From contig NZ_FTMS01000002.1 of NCBI RefSeq assembly GCF_900156105.1, forward strand, positions 186,001-250,000: a stretch of 64,000 nt of DNA, given 5' to 3'. The first letter of the stretch is position 1. Every line of letters begins with the position of its first letter. The notes beneath the pieces were generated by a model. That model was given only the letters and a program-made list of their open reading frames with translations, made no database searches and was not told the origin of the DNA. This DNA comes from Alkalispirochaeta americana. Its GTDB lineage: Bacteria; Spirochaetota; Spirochaetia; DSM-27196; Alkalispirochaetaceae. Below are positions 51,926 through 60,655 of this stretch, one piece after another. A program made the position numbers and the translations under genes.

Positions 51926-54376
51926 TCAGGATCCAATTTTGAGTTCCCGCTGGGCCCGTTCTTCCTTCTCCCTGCGAAGACCCAGTTCCAGCAGCTGACT
52001 GACATCAATGATGAGCGAAACCTTCCCGTCACCAGTAATATTTGCCCCCGCAATGCCCGGGGAATTCGTAAAGTGATCCCGCAGGGGCTTGATCACCACG
52101 TCTTCCTCGCCAATAAGGGAATCAACGATGAGTCCCATTTTGCGTTCGTTTGTTCCCACAATGACCACGTAGTGGTAATCAGGACTCTCATTTGTAGGAA
52201 TCCTGAAAAGCCTGCTCAACCTGATAAGCGAGACCACATCTTCCCGGACGTTAAAGACCTCGTAGTTATCGATCATTTTGATCTCCGAGGGTTTAATCCG
52301 GTGACTGTCTATGACGGACGTTATGGGAATTGCGTACATCTCCTTGCCAACCCGAACCAGGAGCCCCTGAATGATCGCCAGGGTAAGAGGTATTTTGATC
52401 GTGAAACGTGTTCCGCGACCGTGCTCGGACCATACCGTAACCGTTCCGTTGAGTTTTTCGATCTGCCGCTTGACCACGTCCAGACCAACACCCCGACCCG
52501 AGACATTCGTTACTGATTTAGCCGTGGAAAACCCGGGGTCAAAGATCAGGTTGAAAGCCTCCACATCGGAGAGCTGTTTGCTGGGATGGATTATGCCCCG
52601 ATCAATCGCTTTGCGTCGAACAGCGTCAACATCGATTCCCCGGCCGTCGTCGACAATTTCGATAAGAATCATGTTGCCTTCGTTGCTGGCGCGCAGGGTA
52701 ACGGTGCCTGTCTCGTCTTTCCCCCGCTCACGTCGCGAGGAAGGATCTTCGACACCGTGATCTATACTGTTTCGTACGCAGTGAATCAGCGGATCCAAGA
52801 GATCTTCAATCACAGACTTATCAAGTTCTGTGTCTTCTCCCTCGATCTGAAGATCGATCTTTTTCTTTAGAGACCGGGAGAGATCCCGCACCAACCGGGG
52901 AAAGCGGGAAAAAATCTGCGATATGGGGACCATGCGGATTCGCATAACTCCCTCCTGGAGCTCCCCTGCTATACGCCCCAGGTTTTGCGAGGCGTTTCGA
53001 AACTTGGCAACAGAACCTTTCAGGTCGCCCTGGAACTCGTTAAAGACGCTCGGGAGATCGGCAAAGCGCTCATTGATCTCGGATTTTACTTCCTTCACAA
53101 CCCGGCCGTGCTGGATTTGCTCAAGGTAGTCGGGGAGAGAATCAAAAAGCTCCTTCAAACGCTCGCGATATTGACCCTCCGCTTCCTGAAAGGCTGAGAA
53201 GTTATCGGCGAAATCATTACTGATTTGGTTAAAAGCAGCCTTGTTGATAACCGTTTCACTCACAAGGTTCAGCAGATTATCAATGCGTCGACTGTCTACG
53301 CGGAGAACCGACCCCGACTGCTGCCTCTTTCGGGCGTCGGGAGACGAAGCCGGGTCATCGGACCCGTTATCTGCAAGCCCCGGAAGGGTCAGCGCCTCAT
53401 CTTCCGAGTCGGGGAGTGTATCAGCTTTCTGCTCAGAACCTTGCTGGCGCGAGATCGGTGCTGTTTGCGCAGGGGCGTCGCTCTCCAGAGCACCCCATCC
53501 AGCACTGGATACGGCGGATATGGCAGTCTCCTGATAGCCGGAAGAAGCTGATGAGTCAGAAACCTCCGTGAACTCGACCTTCTCTGTCACATCGGATATT
53601 TCAAGTTTTTTCCGATGCAACTCGGGGTCGACCGACGTTGCAATGTAGTAGGTTACTACAGGATGGAACATATCCTGGTAGAGCGCGTCGAAGTCCGGTG
53701 TGGTTTTCAGGACGGTGGAAAAACTTTTCAGCACCGAAAAAAGGTGGATACCCCCCACGGTATTCATGGGGTTATCTTCCCGAAAGACTATCCGGACAGC
53801 GTAGAGGATATCGCTCCCTTGCGCAGCCTCTTTCAGCTCCAGGAGCTCGTATTCCGACAAGGCGTCGGGATCGACACCAGGAGCTTGCAGCGAAGACGCC
53901 TCTGGCTGGCTGGTTCCTGCGGAATCAGCAGAAGCCGTGCTGCTCCCGGAAGAAGCAGAGGCAGAGCCAGGACTCTGAGCCTCGCTCAGAATGTCCCGCA
54001 GAGCTTTCTCGATCTTTGAGACATCCTCGGCATAGATTTTGCCGTGACGCCGCTCCTCCAACATGGCCTTAATGACGTCGGTTGCGATGAGGAGCGTATC
54101 AACGGTGGACTCCTGAATCCGGATTTTACCCTCCCGGATAATATCCAGACAATCTTCAACCAGATGCGTGAACTCCGCGAGCTCATTCATTTGCACAGTA
54201 CCGGCGCCACCTTTCAAGGTATGGGCCGCCCGGAAGAGCTCGTCAATCGAGTCGCTGTTTGAGGGATCGTTTTCCAGCACCAGAATGTTTCCTTCCAGTA
54301 CTTCGATCTGTGCCTCAGCCTCTACGAAGAAATCTTTCAGCAGTTCTTCGTTTGTCGGATCAAGATAGTCGCTCAT
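51926..54376 (-). CDS. cheA: Chemotaxis histidine kinase CheA
   Basis: The 816-residue protein has the Hpt domain with the phosphorylated His at about residue 52 (FRAAHTLKGGAGTVQM), a Ser/Ala-rich linker, a P2-like region, and an enlarged P3 dimerisation domain (about residues 350-470) as in other spirochaetes. The ATPase domain follows with the N box HCVRNSIDHG, G1 DDGRGID, the F box FDPGFSTA and G2 GRGVGLDVVK. A CheW-like P5 domain ends the protein. It phosphorylates CheY in response to receptors. cheW-cheR-like follows in 12 bases. Confidence 0.97.
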   Translation of the reverse strand: MSDYLDPTNEELLKDFFVEAEAQIEVLEGNILVLENDPSNSDSIDELFRAAHTLKGGAGTVQMNELAEFTHLVEDCLDIIREGKIRIQESTVDTLLIATDVIKAMLEERRHGKIYAEDVSKIEKALRDILSEAQSPGSASASSGSSTASADSAGTSQPEASSLQAPGVDPDALSEYELLELKEAAQGSDILYAVRIVFREDNPMNTVGGIHLFSVLKSFSTVLKTTPDFDALYQDMFHPVVTYYIATSVDPELHRKKLEISDVTEKVEFTEVSDSSASSGYQETAISAVSSAGWGALESDAPAQTAPISRQQGSEQKADTLPDSEDEALTLPGLADNGSDDPASSPDARKRQQSGSVLRVDSRRIDNLLNLVSETVINKAAFNQISNDFADNFSAFQEAEGQYRERLKELFDSLPDYLEQIQHGRVVKEVKSEINERFADLPSVFNEFQGDLKGSVAKFRNASQNLGRIAGELQEGVMRIRMVPISQIFSRFPRLVRDLSRSLKKKIDLQIEGEDTELDKSVIEDLLDPLIHCVRNSIDHGVEDPSSRRERGKDETGTVTLRASNEGNMILIEIVDDGRGIDVDAVRRKAIDRGIIHPSKQLSDVEAFNLIFDPGFSTAKSVTNVSGRGVGLDVVKRQIEKLNGTVTVWSEHGRGTRFTIKIPLTLAIIQGLLVRVGKEMYAIPITSVIDSHRIKPSEIKMIDNYEVFNVREDVVSLIRLSRLFRIPTNESPDYHYVVIVGTNERKMGLIVDSLIGEEDVVIKPLRDHFTNSPGIAGANITGDGKVSLIIDVSQLLELGLRREKEERAQRELKIGS

Positions 54377-54417
54377 ATTGCCCTAATTCTCGTGCTTTTG
54401 GAAACGCCAGTCAAGCG

Positions 54418-54451
54418 AAAAAAGGCCCTTCGATGTTTCCATCGAAGGGCC
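54418..54451 (-). terminator. Strong terminator between flaA and cheA
   Basis: A perfect 12-bp stem, GGCCCTTCGATG with CATCGAAGGGCC (54424-54451), is closed on the minus strand by a GAAA loop and followed by six T residues. It should end most flaA transcripts. No convincing promoter lies between it and cheA, so che transcription probably depends on read-through. Confidence 0.93.
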
Positions 54452-54478
54452 ACTATGTTTCACCCCACTGCCCAGCGG

Positions 54479-55480
54479 TTACCCATCGATGGCATCGGGA
54501 TCGTGCATCTTCCGATCCTCCAGGTACCGAAGGACCTGAATATTGCCAAGGCGTATCAGTTCGGCATCACGACGAGCTTCTTCGCGGACCTGCAGAATGC
54601 CCCAGACAGCCTCGTCATCGATATCCCGTTCAAGCTGCAACACAGCCCGATCGTAGGTGAGCGAAATGTCCTTGATGTAGGTGATGAAATCACCCCCCAC
54701 CTGCGATGCGTCCCGATACACCCGAATGCCAATGAGCTTACGCATGGGGGAAAGGTTGGGATAGAGCGGCATGGTACGAACCTCGCGGTTGCGAACCTCG
54801 GTGATATAACTGGGGTTTCTCCACTCCAGTGTTCGCCACCCGTCGAACTGCAGATTACCCATCAGAATCTCATGCTCCCGGTTGTTCTCGTCCTGGAGGA
54901 CGATGGCGATCGCATGAGGAAAGTTCAGGCCGTGAACATTCATGGAAACGGACCGCAAGACGCCCACGTTTTTGACCACGCCAAAGTTATCAAACTTTCG
55001 GCCGCGACCCTGCTCCTCTTGGGGAACTGCGAGCTGCCCTGTGTCATCGACAACCTCAAGATCTGCAAAAGCCGGAATCTCGAAAGGAGGCCGGATCAGC
55101 GCCCAGGAATTAAAGGGTTCCGTGGGGAACCGCACCCGCACACCCATGACCGTCTCACCCTCGTAACGGCTTGCGCCGGCTCGAACGGGAGCGGAACGGA
55201 CCATGCTGTCTCCTATGGTCGTCACGTTTCGGGACGATGAAGCAAGGTCGACTTCCCAAGAGTCGATAGCAAGAGAGATTCGCATCTCCGCTTTCTCCTC
55301 CTCCGTGAAGCTGGTCCCTGCGGCGATGCTGTAGTCCACAAGAGTCCGCTCGTTGTGACGCGGATTGTCGGCAGGGTAATCCGCTGTGAGCGTAGCAAAA
55401 TCAACGAGAACTGCCTCGTCAGCGACGACGACACTCAACACCAGCAGAAAAACTAAAACGAATAGGACGGAACGTCTCAT
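54479..55480 (-). CDS. flaA: Flagellar filament outer-layer protein FlaA
   Basis: The 333-residue product has a signal peptide (LFVLVFLLVLSVVVADE, cleavage after VVA). The rest matches the spirochaete FlaA sheath protein, including WEVDLASSSRNVTTIGDS, VKNVGVLRSVSMNVHGLN and ISLTYDRAVLQLERDID. FlaA coats the FlaB core of periplasmic flagella. It is exported by Sec rather than by the flagellar secretion system. Its own near-consensus promoter and strong terminator suggest high expression. amidase-GerMN genes lie just upstream, an order I also recall in Treponema pallidum. Confidence 0.93.
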   Translation of the reverse strand: MRRSVLFVLVFLLVLSVVVADEAVLVDFATLTADYPADNPRHNERTLVDYSIAAGTSFTEEEKAEMRISLAIDSWEVDLASSSRNVTTIGDSMVRSAPVRAGASRYEGETVMGVRVRFPTEPFNSWALIRPPFEIPAFADLEVVDDTGQLAVPQEEQGRGRKFDNFGVVKNVGVLRSVSMNVHGLNFPHAIAIVLQDENNREHEILMGNLQFDGWRTLEWRNPSYITEVRNREVRTMPLYPNLSPMRKLIGIRVYRDASQVGGDFITYIKDISLTYDRAVLQLERDIDDEAVWGILQVREEARRDAELIRLGNIQVLRYLEDRKMHDPDAIDG

Positions 55481-55530
55481 CCATGTCTCCTTTACTTCAT
55501 AAGTCCGGGTTATTACGTTACTGCAATCAA

Positions 55531-55558
55531 ATTATAACGCGCCATTCTGCTTTGTCAA
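55531..55558 (-). promoter_or_regulatory. Near-consensus sigma-70 promoter of flaA
   Basis: TTGACA (55558-55553) and TATAAT (55536-55531) are both perfect and are separated by 16 bases. The -10 box overlaps the stop codon of the GerMN gene. A 44-base leader with an AAAGGAGA site leads to the flaA ATG. Confidence 0.9.
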
Positions 55559-56056
55559 CGGCGAGAAAGAAAACCGGGGAACATTCGGCAGATCACCTCC
55601 AACAGTAATTATGATATTTTTCACAAACCTGAAATTATGCAACACATTTTTCTCAATAAGTTCAAATAAACGATTTATATCAACTTCCTCTTCCCGGCCG
55701 ATCAAATTTTCCGGCGAGAGGTCCAAAAAGAGCCTGCCCTCCTCTCCCAGGGCGATAATCCGGAAACCAACGCCACGAGGGACCAGCGCAGCAGACCCCA
55801 TGCGGACGGGCCCCAGGAGCATCTCTGCAAGATAGAGCTCCAGAAACTCCCGGCGCGTCTCTCTGCGGGGCAGATACCGCCACTCCGCATTCGCGTGGGC
55901 TCCGGCGGTATCGGGGAACCAGAACACAACGCGACGCCTTGGCCCTGGCGCAAGGGCAAGAACCAGGAGTGTTCCTACAAGCATTACAAGAAGCACCCCT
56001 CCCAGAGTATACCCAAGGGCTTTCCTGTTTTGCCACCATGCACCAATCCTGTTCAT
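55532..56056 (-). CDS. Membrane-anchored GerMN-domain protein
   Basis: The start is ATG 56056, with AGGGTG upstream; a TTG further out would overlap the amidase gene. The 174-residue product has one membrane helix (ALGYTLGGVLLVMLVGTLLV) and a periplasmic domain resembling GerMN. The segments FLELYLAEMLLGP, RLFLDLSPENLI and INRLFELIEKNVLHNF fit that domain. GerMN domains occur in spore germination and in envelope proteins such as LpqB, and may bind peptidoglycan. It directly follows the amidase gene. Confidence 0.7.
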   Translation of the reverse strand: MNRIGAWWQNRKALGYTLGGVLLVMLVGTLLVLALAPGPRRRVVFWFPDTAGAHANAEWRYLPRRETRREFLELYLAEMLLGPVRMGSAALVPRGVGFRIIALGEEGRLFLDLSPENLIGREEEVDINRLFELIEKNVLHNFRFVKNIIITVGGDLPNVPRFSFSPLTKQNGAL

Positions 56057-56066
56057 TATCCGCACC

Positions 56067-57155
56067 CTAATCACGGCCCACCTCTTCAAAGTTCTCGATA
56101 AAGTTCAAGACGCCAGTATAGATTCCTCGTGTAATCCGTCGCAAGTAGGCCGGATCTTCCAGGCGCTTGAAATCTTCACGGTTGGTAACAAAGCCGATCT
56201 CCACCAGGACCGAGGGCATTCGGGCGTTGCGGACCACGTACCAGCTCTCTTCGCGAATTCCCCGGTTGGGAGACTCTTCTCCCACAGCAGCATCGAGGCC
56301 GGAGAGGATGTTTCGTGCCAGGAGTTCGCTCTCCAGGGTAATTTCTTCCTCTCTCATGGTGTTCAGAATGGAGAGAACCTCCGGGTCCTCCACGCCTACC
56401 CGCTCGGGATTCACCAGATCGCGGCGCCGGAACTCGGGGGGAAGAACCCAGACCTCGAATCCCTTGGCACGACTGTTCAGGGATGCATTGGCGTGAATCG
56501 ATACAAAAAGAACCGATTCGTGGGGAGCCAAAGGGATCTCGTTGGCTTGATCGGTTCGGTCCTCCAGGGTAATGTAGGTATCATCATCCCGGGAGAGAAC
56601 AATTTTTTTCTCGGGAAACCGTTGTTTCAGCAAATCTCTCAATTGCAGAGACACATCGAGAACGAGATCCTTTTCTCGCAACTCCCTCAGTTCCGTTCCA
56701 AACTGGTGACGCCCGATAGCCCCGGGATCACGCCCCCCGTGACCTGGATCGATAAAAATGGCCCCTACACTGCGAAGTGTGTCGGGGGGCGGGAAAACCC
56801 GCAAGGCCAGGTCAAGAAAGCCTCCAGAGAAAACAAGCGCACCATCTCTTCTGAAAGGGGGAGTCACGGCATGAAGACGAGAATAATTTTCCACAGCGTA
56901 GTTGACGCCTACTCCGAAAGAAAGGGCCCTTCCTCCACGAACAATCGAGCCTCTCCCTCGATAGGGGTCCCATTCAAGATGCGCCGAGACCCGTTCCAGA
57001 AGATCTTCCAGAGAGACTTCACGGGAAAAATCGCGATGTGTCCGGGAGTCGGCGGCTGCCTCGTTCAGGGACCGGGTTCCGGGGGAAAAGAGATCTCCTC
57101 CCCCCAGAAGAAAGGCTCCCAGAAGGACCATCATGACCCCGTGCCGAAACCTCAC
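56067..57155 (-). CDS. N-acetylmuramoyl-L-alanine amidase (Amidase_3 family)
   Basis: GTG at 57155 is chosen as the start. It overlaps the ATP-grasp stop (GTGA), has GGGGAG upstream, and gives a proper signal peptide (MRFRHGVMMVLLGAFLLGGG). The mature part has an AMIN-like beta region (about 45-125), then the zinc amidase fold with FIDPGHGGRDPGAIG, LRELREKD, VSIHANASLNS and SVLVEIGFVTN providing His, Glu, His and Glu. It cleaves the amide between muramic acid and the stem peptide. In spirochaetes it may help place periplasmic flagella or separate cells. Confidence 0.92.
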   Translation of the reverse strand: MRFRHGVMMVLLGAFLLGGGDLFSPGTRSLNEAAADSRTHRDFSREVSLEDLLERVSAHLEWDPYRGRGSIVRGGRALSFGVGVNYAVENYSRLHAVTPPFRRDGALVFSGGFLDLALRVFPPPDTLRSVGAIFIDPGHGGRDPGAIGRHQFGTELRELREKDLVLDVSLQLRDLLKQRFPEKKIVLSRDDDTYITLEDRTDQANEIPLAPHESVLFVSIHANASLNSRAKGFEVWVLPPEFRRRDLVNPERVGVEDPEVLSILNTMREEEITLESELLARNILSGLDAAVGEESPNRGIREESWYVVRNARMPSVLVEIGFVTNREDFKRLEDPAYLRRITRGIYTGVLNFIENFEEVGRD

Positions 57156-58840
57156 GAGGAAAACTCCCGGGGAATCCGGCCGCTTCGCAAACAATCCAGG
57201 AGATACACGACCCCCTGGCGACCGGCTGCAGAGAAAGCACTCCAGAAGAGACGTCCCGCACCCCCTGTTTTGGCAAGGCCTTCGCCATTCCGGGACTCGC
57301 CCCTGTGGCCCTCAAATGTTACCAGCCCCCTCTTGAGGCAGTCAGCAAGAACCATGCAGGCCTCCCGGACCGGATAACAACGCTCCCACCGCAGGTTTTC
57401 CGGAAGAGGGATCACTGGCAGAGGCTCACCCGCCGCCACGGCCCGGCAGAGGGCACGGCCATCACCGCTGTACCAGGAAAGGGGAATATCCTGGAGCGAG
57501 ACCTCTTCGGCCTGAAGATTCTTGAGGCGATACCGCTGGAAAGCCCCTGCTCCGAAGGGTGTAAAAAGAAAAGCCTCAGTTTCTTCGTCACCGGGAGCAA
57601 GATGGAGATCGATGTGGTCGAGCGCTGTCAGGGCCCGTTCTTCCGCTTCCCGGGCATCGCAACCCCGGGCGATCGCGTTGGCCACCTTTTCAACGTTGTT
57701 CGAAGGAGGAGCGACCCGTTCCCCCGGGGAAGAGCAGAGAAAGAGTTCCTCCACGCCGGGGGGAAGATTTGCAGGGTCAGGAGGGGTCAGGGAAACTACC
57801 TGTCCAGGGCAGGAAATAAGGGCGCGCTCGGCCACCACCTGTGATATCGAGGGGGTAAAGAGCTTTTCGCCGGGAGACTCTCCCAAGGCGACCCTCAACC
57901 CGATCTCCGAGAGAGGCACTCCCGTAGCCAGGGGATACGTCCAGCCTGACATATAGCCCCCCGAGAGACGTGCCGCCACCTCCCCCACCACGGCCCGGGG
58001 TGCATCACCCCGGGTATCAAGGAAGATGTCTCCTTTGGCAGCGCCACGGGTGATTCCCAAGGCTGCGATTGCTTCGCGAAAGGTCTCGCTCAGAACGTGC
58101 TCTTCCCGGGGAGTCATTTTGGCTGGGATGGTATGGCCGAGTTCCACAAAAAAGGGAGGGAAGAAAATATGACGCTCGGCGATTCCCGTGATATGCACTG
58201 CCCCATCCACCACAATCGCATCCAGACTGTATTCCTGGCCCTGGATAAACTCTTCCACAATCACCGTTCCCCGCCGGGAAAGGCCACGAGCCCTGGATAC
58301 TGCCTGATCGAGCCCGGAGGGGCTCTCTACCCGGATAACCCCCCGGGCGCCCATATTATCCACGGGCTTTACCACCACGGGAAAGTCCAGGCTTTCACCC
58401 CGGGAAGGACACTCCCCGGAACTCCCGATGGTAAAAAACCGGGGTACCGGAATACCCGCATCGGCCAGAACCCGCCTCATTCTTCCCTTGTCCGTGGCCT
58501 GTTCACTCACCTGGGGAGAGATTCCCGGCAAACCCATGGCTTCCGCCACGGCTGCAACGGAGGTGGAAAAATCGGTTCCGGCGGTAAAAACCCCCTGAAG
58601 ACCCGAAATCGTTTTGGCGCAGGCCACAAGATTCTCCTGATCCCTCAGGTCGATGTGATGGAACCGGTCAGCCCGGGACGCGCCGGGACATGAGGAATTT
58701 CCGTCTGCCACATGAACGATACACCCCAGCCGCCGGGCGGCGGCTATGGCCGGCAGTTGCATCGTCCCCCCTCCAAGAATGAAGACTGCTCGCTGGCCTG
58801 AGCCGTCTCCGGGGCTGGTTGTCTTGTTTGCACTCTTCAT
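57152..58840 (-). CDS. ATP-grasp carboxylate-amine ligase of unknown specificity
   Basis: The 562-residue protein has a preATP-grasp domain (VFILGGGTMQLPAIAAARRLG, quoted in part, then ADGNSSCPGASRADRFHHID) and an ATP-grasp core. The core lies at about residues 115-305: FPVVVKPVDNMGARGVIRV, VIVEEFIQGQEYSLDAIV, and a metal-binding segment GEVAARLSGGYMSG. About 250 further residues are unlike known ligases, except for a HIDLHLAPGDEE segment. Relatives join a carboxylic acid to an amine through an acyl phosphate. It lies between the PseG/methyltransferase fusion (42 bases) and the amidase (4-base overlap). Confidence 0.8.
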   Translation of the reverse strand: MKSANKTTSPGDGSGQRAVFILGGGTMQLPAIAAARRLGCIVHVADGNSSCPGASRADRFHHIDLRDQENLVACAKTISGLQGVFTAGTDFSTSVAAVAEAMGLPGISPQVSEQATDKGRMRRVLADAGIPVPRFFTIGSSGECPSRGESLDFPVVVKPVDNMGARGVIRVESPSGLDQAVSRARGLSRRGTVIVEEFIQGQEYSLDAIVVDGAVHITGIAERHIFFPPFFVELGHTIPAKMTPREEHVLSETFREAIAALGITRGAAKGDIFLDTRGDAPRAVVGEVAARLSGGYMSGWTYPLATGVPLSEIGLRVALGESPGEKLFTPSISQVVAERALISCPGQVVSLTPPDPANLPPGVEELFLCSSPGERVAPPSNNVEKVANAIARGCDAREAEERALTALDHIDLHLAPGDEETEAFLFTPFGAGAFQRYRLKNLQAEEVSLQDIPLSWYSGDGRALCRAVAAGEPLPVIPLPENLRWERCYPVREACMVLADCLKRGLVTFEGHRGESRNGEGLAKTGGAGRLFWSAFSAAGRQGVVYLLDCLRSGRIPREFSS

Positions 58841-58882
58841 ATATCCAACACCACTCCCCAGTCAATTTGCATGTCACAGCGC

Positions 58883-60655
58883 TCACAGACGCTCTGCAAT
58901 AACCTCAAAGGTGTCCCCCAGGCGGGCAATCCGGGACACGCGTGAAAGGAACGGATACCACCGTCGGGACAGACGGGGGGAAAATCGCTCCGGGTGATGC
59001 CCGGTAACCCGAAGAGCCCGAAGGGAAAAGCCATATTTCTTCAGGACACGGCGGGCCGAGGAAATGTCCCAGACAGAATAATGGTCCCGGGGACTGTTGC
59101 TCAAGAAGGCGCGTCGATCCCGTCGCGCCGAGATACCCCGACCGTGGGGTGTCGAAAAGGCGAGAATACCGCCGGGGCGCAAAAGGGTGTGTACCTTCTG
59201 CAGGAACAGATCCAGATCCTGGATATGCTCAATAACGTACCAGAGGGTGACGATGTCAAACGGGCCCTGGGGTGCTACTTCTTCCAGGTGCATCAGATCA
59301 CCCTGGTGAGCCTCCAGACCCAGCTCATCCCTGATATGGCGAACCGCCTCGCGATTAATCTCGAAACCCAAAACACGACATCCTGCCCGGGAAGCCGCTA
59401 CCAGAAAGGGGCCGAAGGCACAGCCTATATCGAGGAGTTTCGGAGCTTTCCAGGAAAATCGGCAACGACCCAGGATATCAGCGATTCGCCGATCGCCCAT
59501 CCGGGCGATCGCGTCGAAGTCTTCCAGATAGGTGCGACCGTACTGCGCCTGGTATTCAGAGAAAAAATAATCCCGGCTGTAATCAATCTGCTGGGGAACA
59601 AAATTTTGAAGAAAAACCAGGCCGTCCGGAAGGTTCCGAAAGAAGGTTCGATCGGAAAAACGCTGGAGGGCCGGCTGGCGTGGCCCCTCCCGGGAAGATT
59701 CCGAGGGACTGGTGACCCGTTCGGGCAAAACAAGGGCATTCAGGAATTCTGGAAGGGAACGTTTTTCCCGGGGACGAACCGCCCGGGAGGATTGGAGTAT
59801 CCGGGGATACTCCCGCTTGATCAGTCGGGCGAGGTCTCCCAAAGAGCGCGCTGTGGTAATGCCAGCTCTCCGGGACAGACTTCGATGATACCTGGAGGGG
59901 TTTACGGTGACCACGGGAACCCTGGCCCAGAGGGCCTCCCAGGCGAGCAGCCCGAAATGGGTAATAACCAGATCGTAATCTGCCAGGGTCTCAGCCAGAT
60001 TTTGGCAAAGGGGAATCTCCCGAACTCCTGAAAAGGAGCCCTCTCCCGACCGCATCTGCTGCGGGATCTCCCTCATCGGTGCGGGCTCTCCGAGAATGGC
60101 CTCGACCACGACGTCTTGCCTGCCACTCTGTCGACAAGCAATCAGAGCCCGAGCTGCCACCCTTCGAACCTGATCATCCCGGGGTTCGCCGCCAAAAACT
60201 ACCAGGATACGGGAAATATCCCGGGGCCAGTCCTGACGGAGGCGCTCAGGAAGGGGCAGAAACCCCGGATCGGTAATATTGGCGGGGAGCGCTCCCGGTG
60301 GAGCAGGCAAGGAATCAACTAAAAAAGAAGCATAGCGCCGTAGCGGAGGGGGCGCATCAAGGCCAATCACCACCGCCCCTGGGGGAAGCGTCTTCAGGTC
60401 CTCTCCGGAAAAAGACCTGCAGTCGACCAGAACCAGATCGTAGGTTCCCCGAGGGTGTTCTACCCATCGGGGAGACCCGGCGGGAGCCAGAATTTCACAC
60501 ACCTCCTGACGGGTATACCAGCCATCTCCTTTGTTCTGCGGGAGCAACCAGAAAATATCTCCCTCAAGATGTGCCGAAAGGGCAGCGCACCGCCGCAGGT
60601 GGCCCGTTCCGTGGCCCCGCCGGTGTTCCACAACCACAAGAATCTGTCTAGGCAC
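58883..60655 (-). CDS. PseG/SpsG-like domain fused to a class I methyltransferase
   Basis: The start is GTG 60655, overlapping the spsF stop by 8 bases and beginning the Rossmann strand RQILVVVEHRRGHGTGHLRR. This gives 590 residues. Residues 1-330 resemble PseG/SpsG, with the catalytic-loop GTGHLRRC, VVIGLDAPPP, RILVVFGGEPRDDQ and DYDLVITHFGLLAWEAL. Residues about 385-590 are a SAM methyltransferase of the ubiquinone/menaquinone type: LLDIGCAFGPFLVAASRAG, FDIVTLWYVIEHIQDL and LLRPGGILAFSTPHG. PseG removes UDP from an amino sugar in pseudaminic acid synthesis. The fusion suggests a nucleotide-sugar intermediate and an O- or N-methyl step in one pathway. Confidence 0.8.
   Translation of the reverse strand: MPRQILVVVEHRRGHGTGHLRRCAALSAHLEGDIFWLLPQNKGDGWYTRQEVCEILAPAGSPRWVEHPRGTYDLVLVDCRSFSGEDLKTLPPGAVVIGLDAPPPLRRYASFLVDSLPAPPGALPANITDPGFLPLPERLRQDWPRDISRILVVFGGEPRDDQVRRVAARALIACRQSGRQDVVVEAILGEPAPMREIPQQMRSGEGSFSGVREIPLCQNLAETLADYDLVITHFGLLAWEALWARVPVVTVNPSRYHRSLSRRAGITTARSLGDLARLIKREYPRILQSSRAVRPREKRSLPEFLNALVLPERVTSPSESSREGPRQPALQRFSDRTFFRNLPDGLVFLQNFVPQQIDYSRDYFFSEYQAQYGRTYLEDFDAIARMGDRRIADILGRCRFSWKAPKLLDIGCAFGPFLVAASRAGCRVLGFEINREAVRHIRDELGLEAHQGDLMHLEEVAPQGPFDIVTLWYVIEHIQDLDLFLQKVHTLLRPGGILAFSTPHGRGISARRDRRAFLSNSPRDHYSVWDISSARRVLKKYGFSLRALRVTGHHPERFSPRLSRRWYPFLSRVSRIARLGDTFEVIAERL

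Noticed and set aside
54386-54414. Possible cheA promoter (TTGACT-17-GAGAAT, minus strand)
   Set aside because: Transcription would start about three bases before the cheA ATG, removing its ribosome-binding site. The -10 box is also weak.
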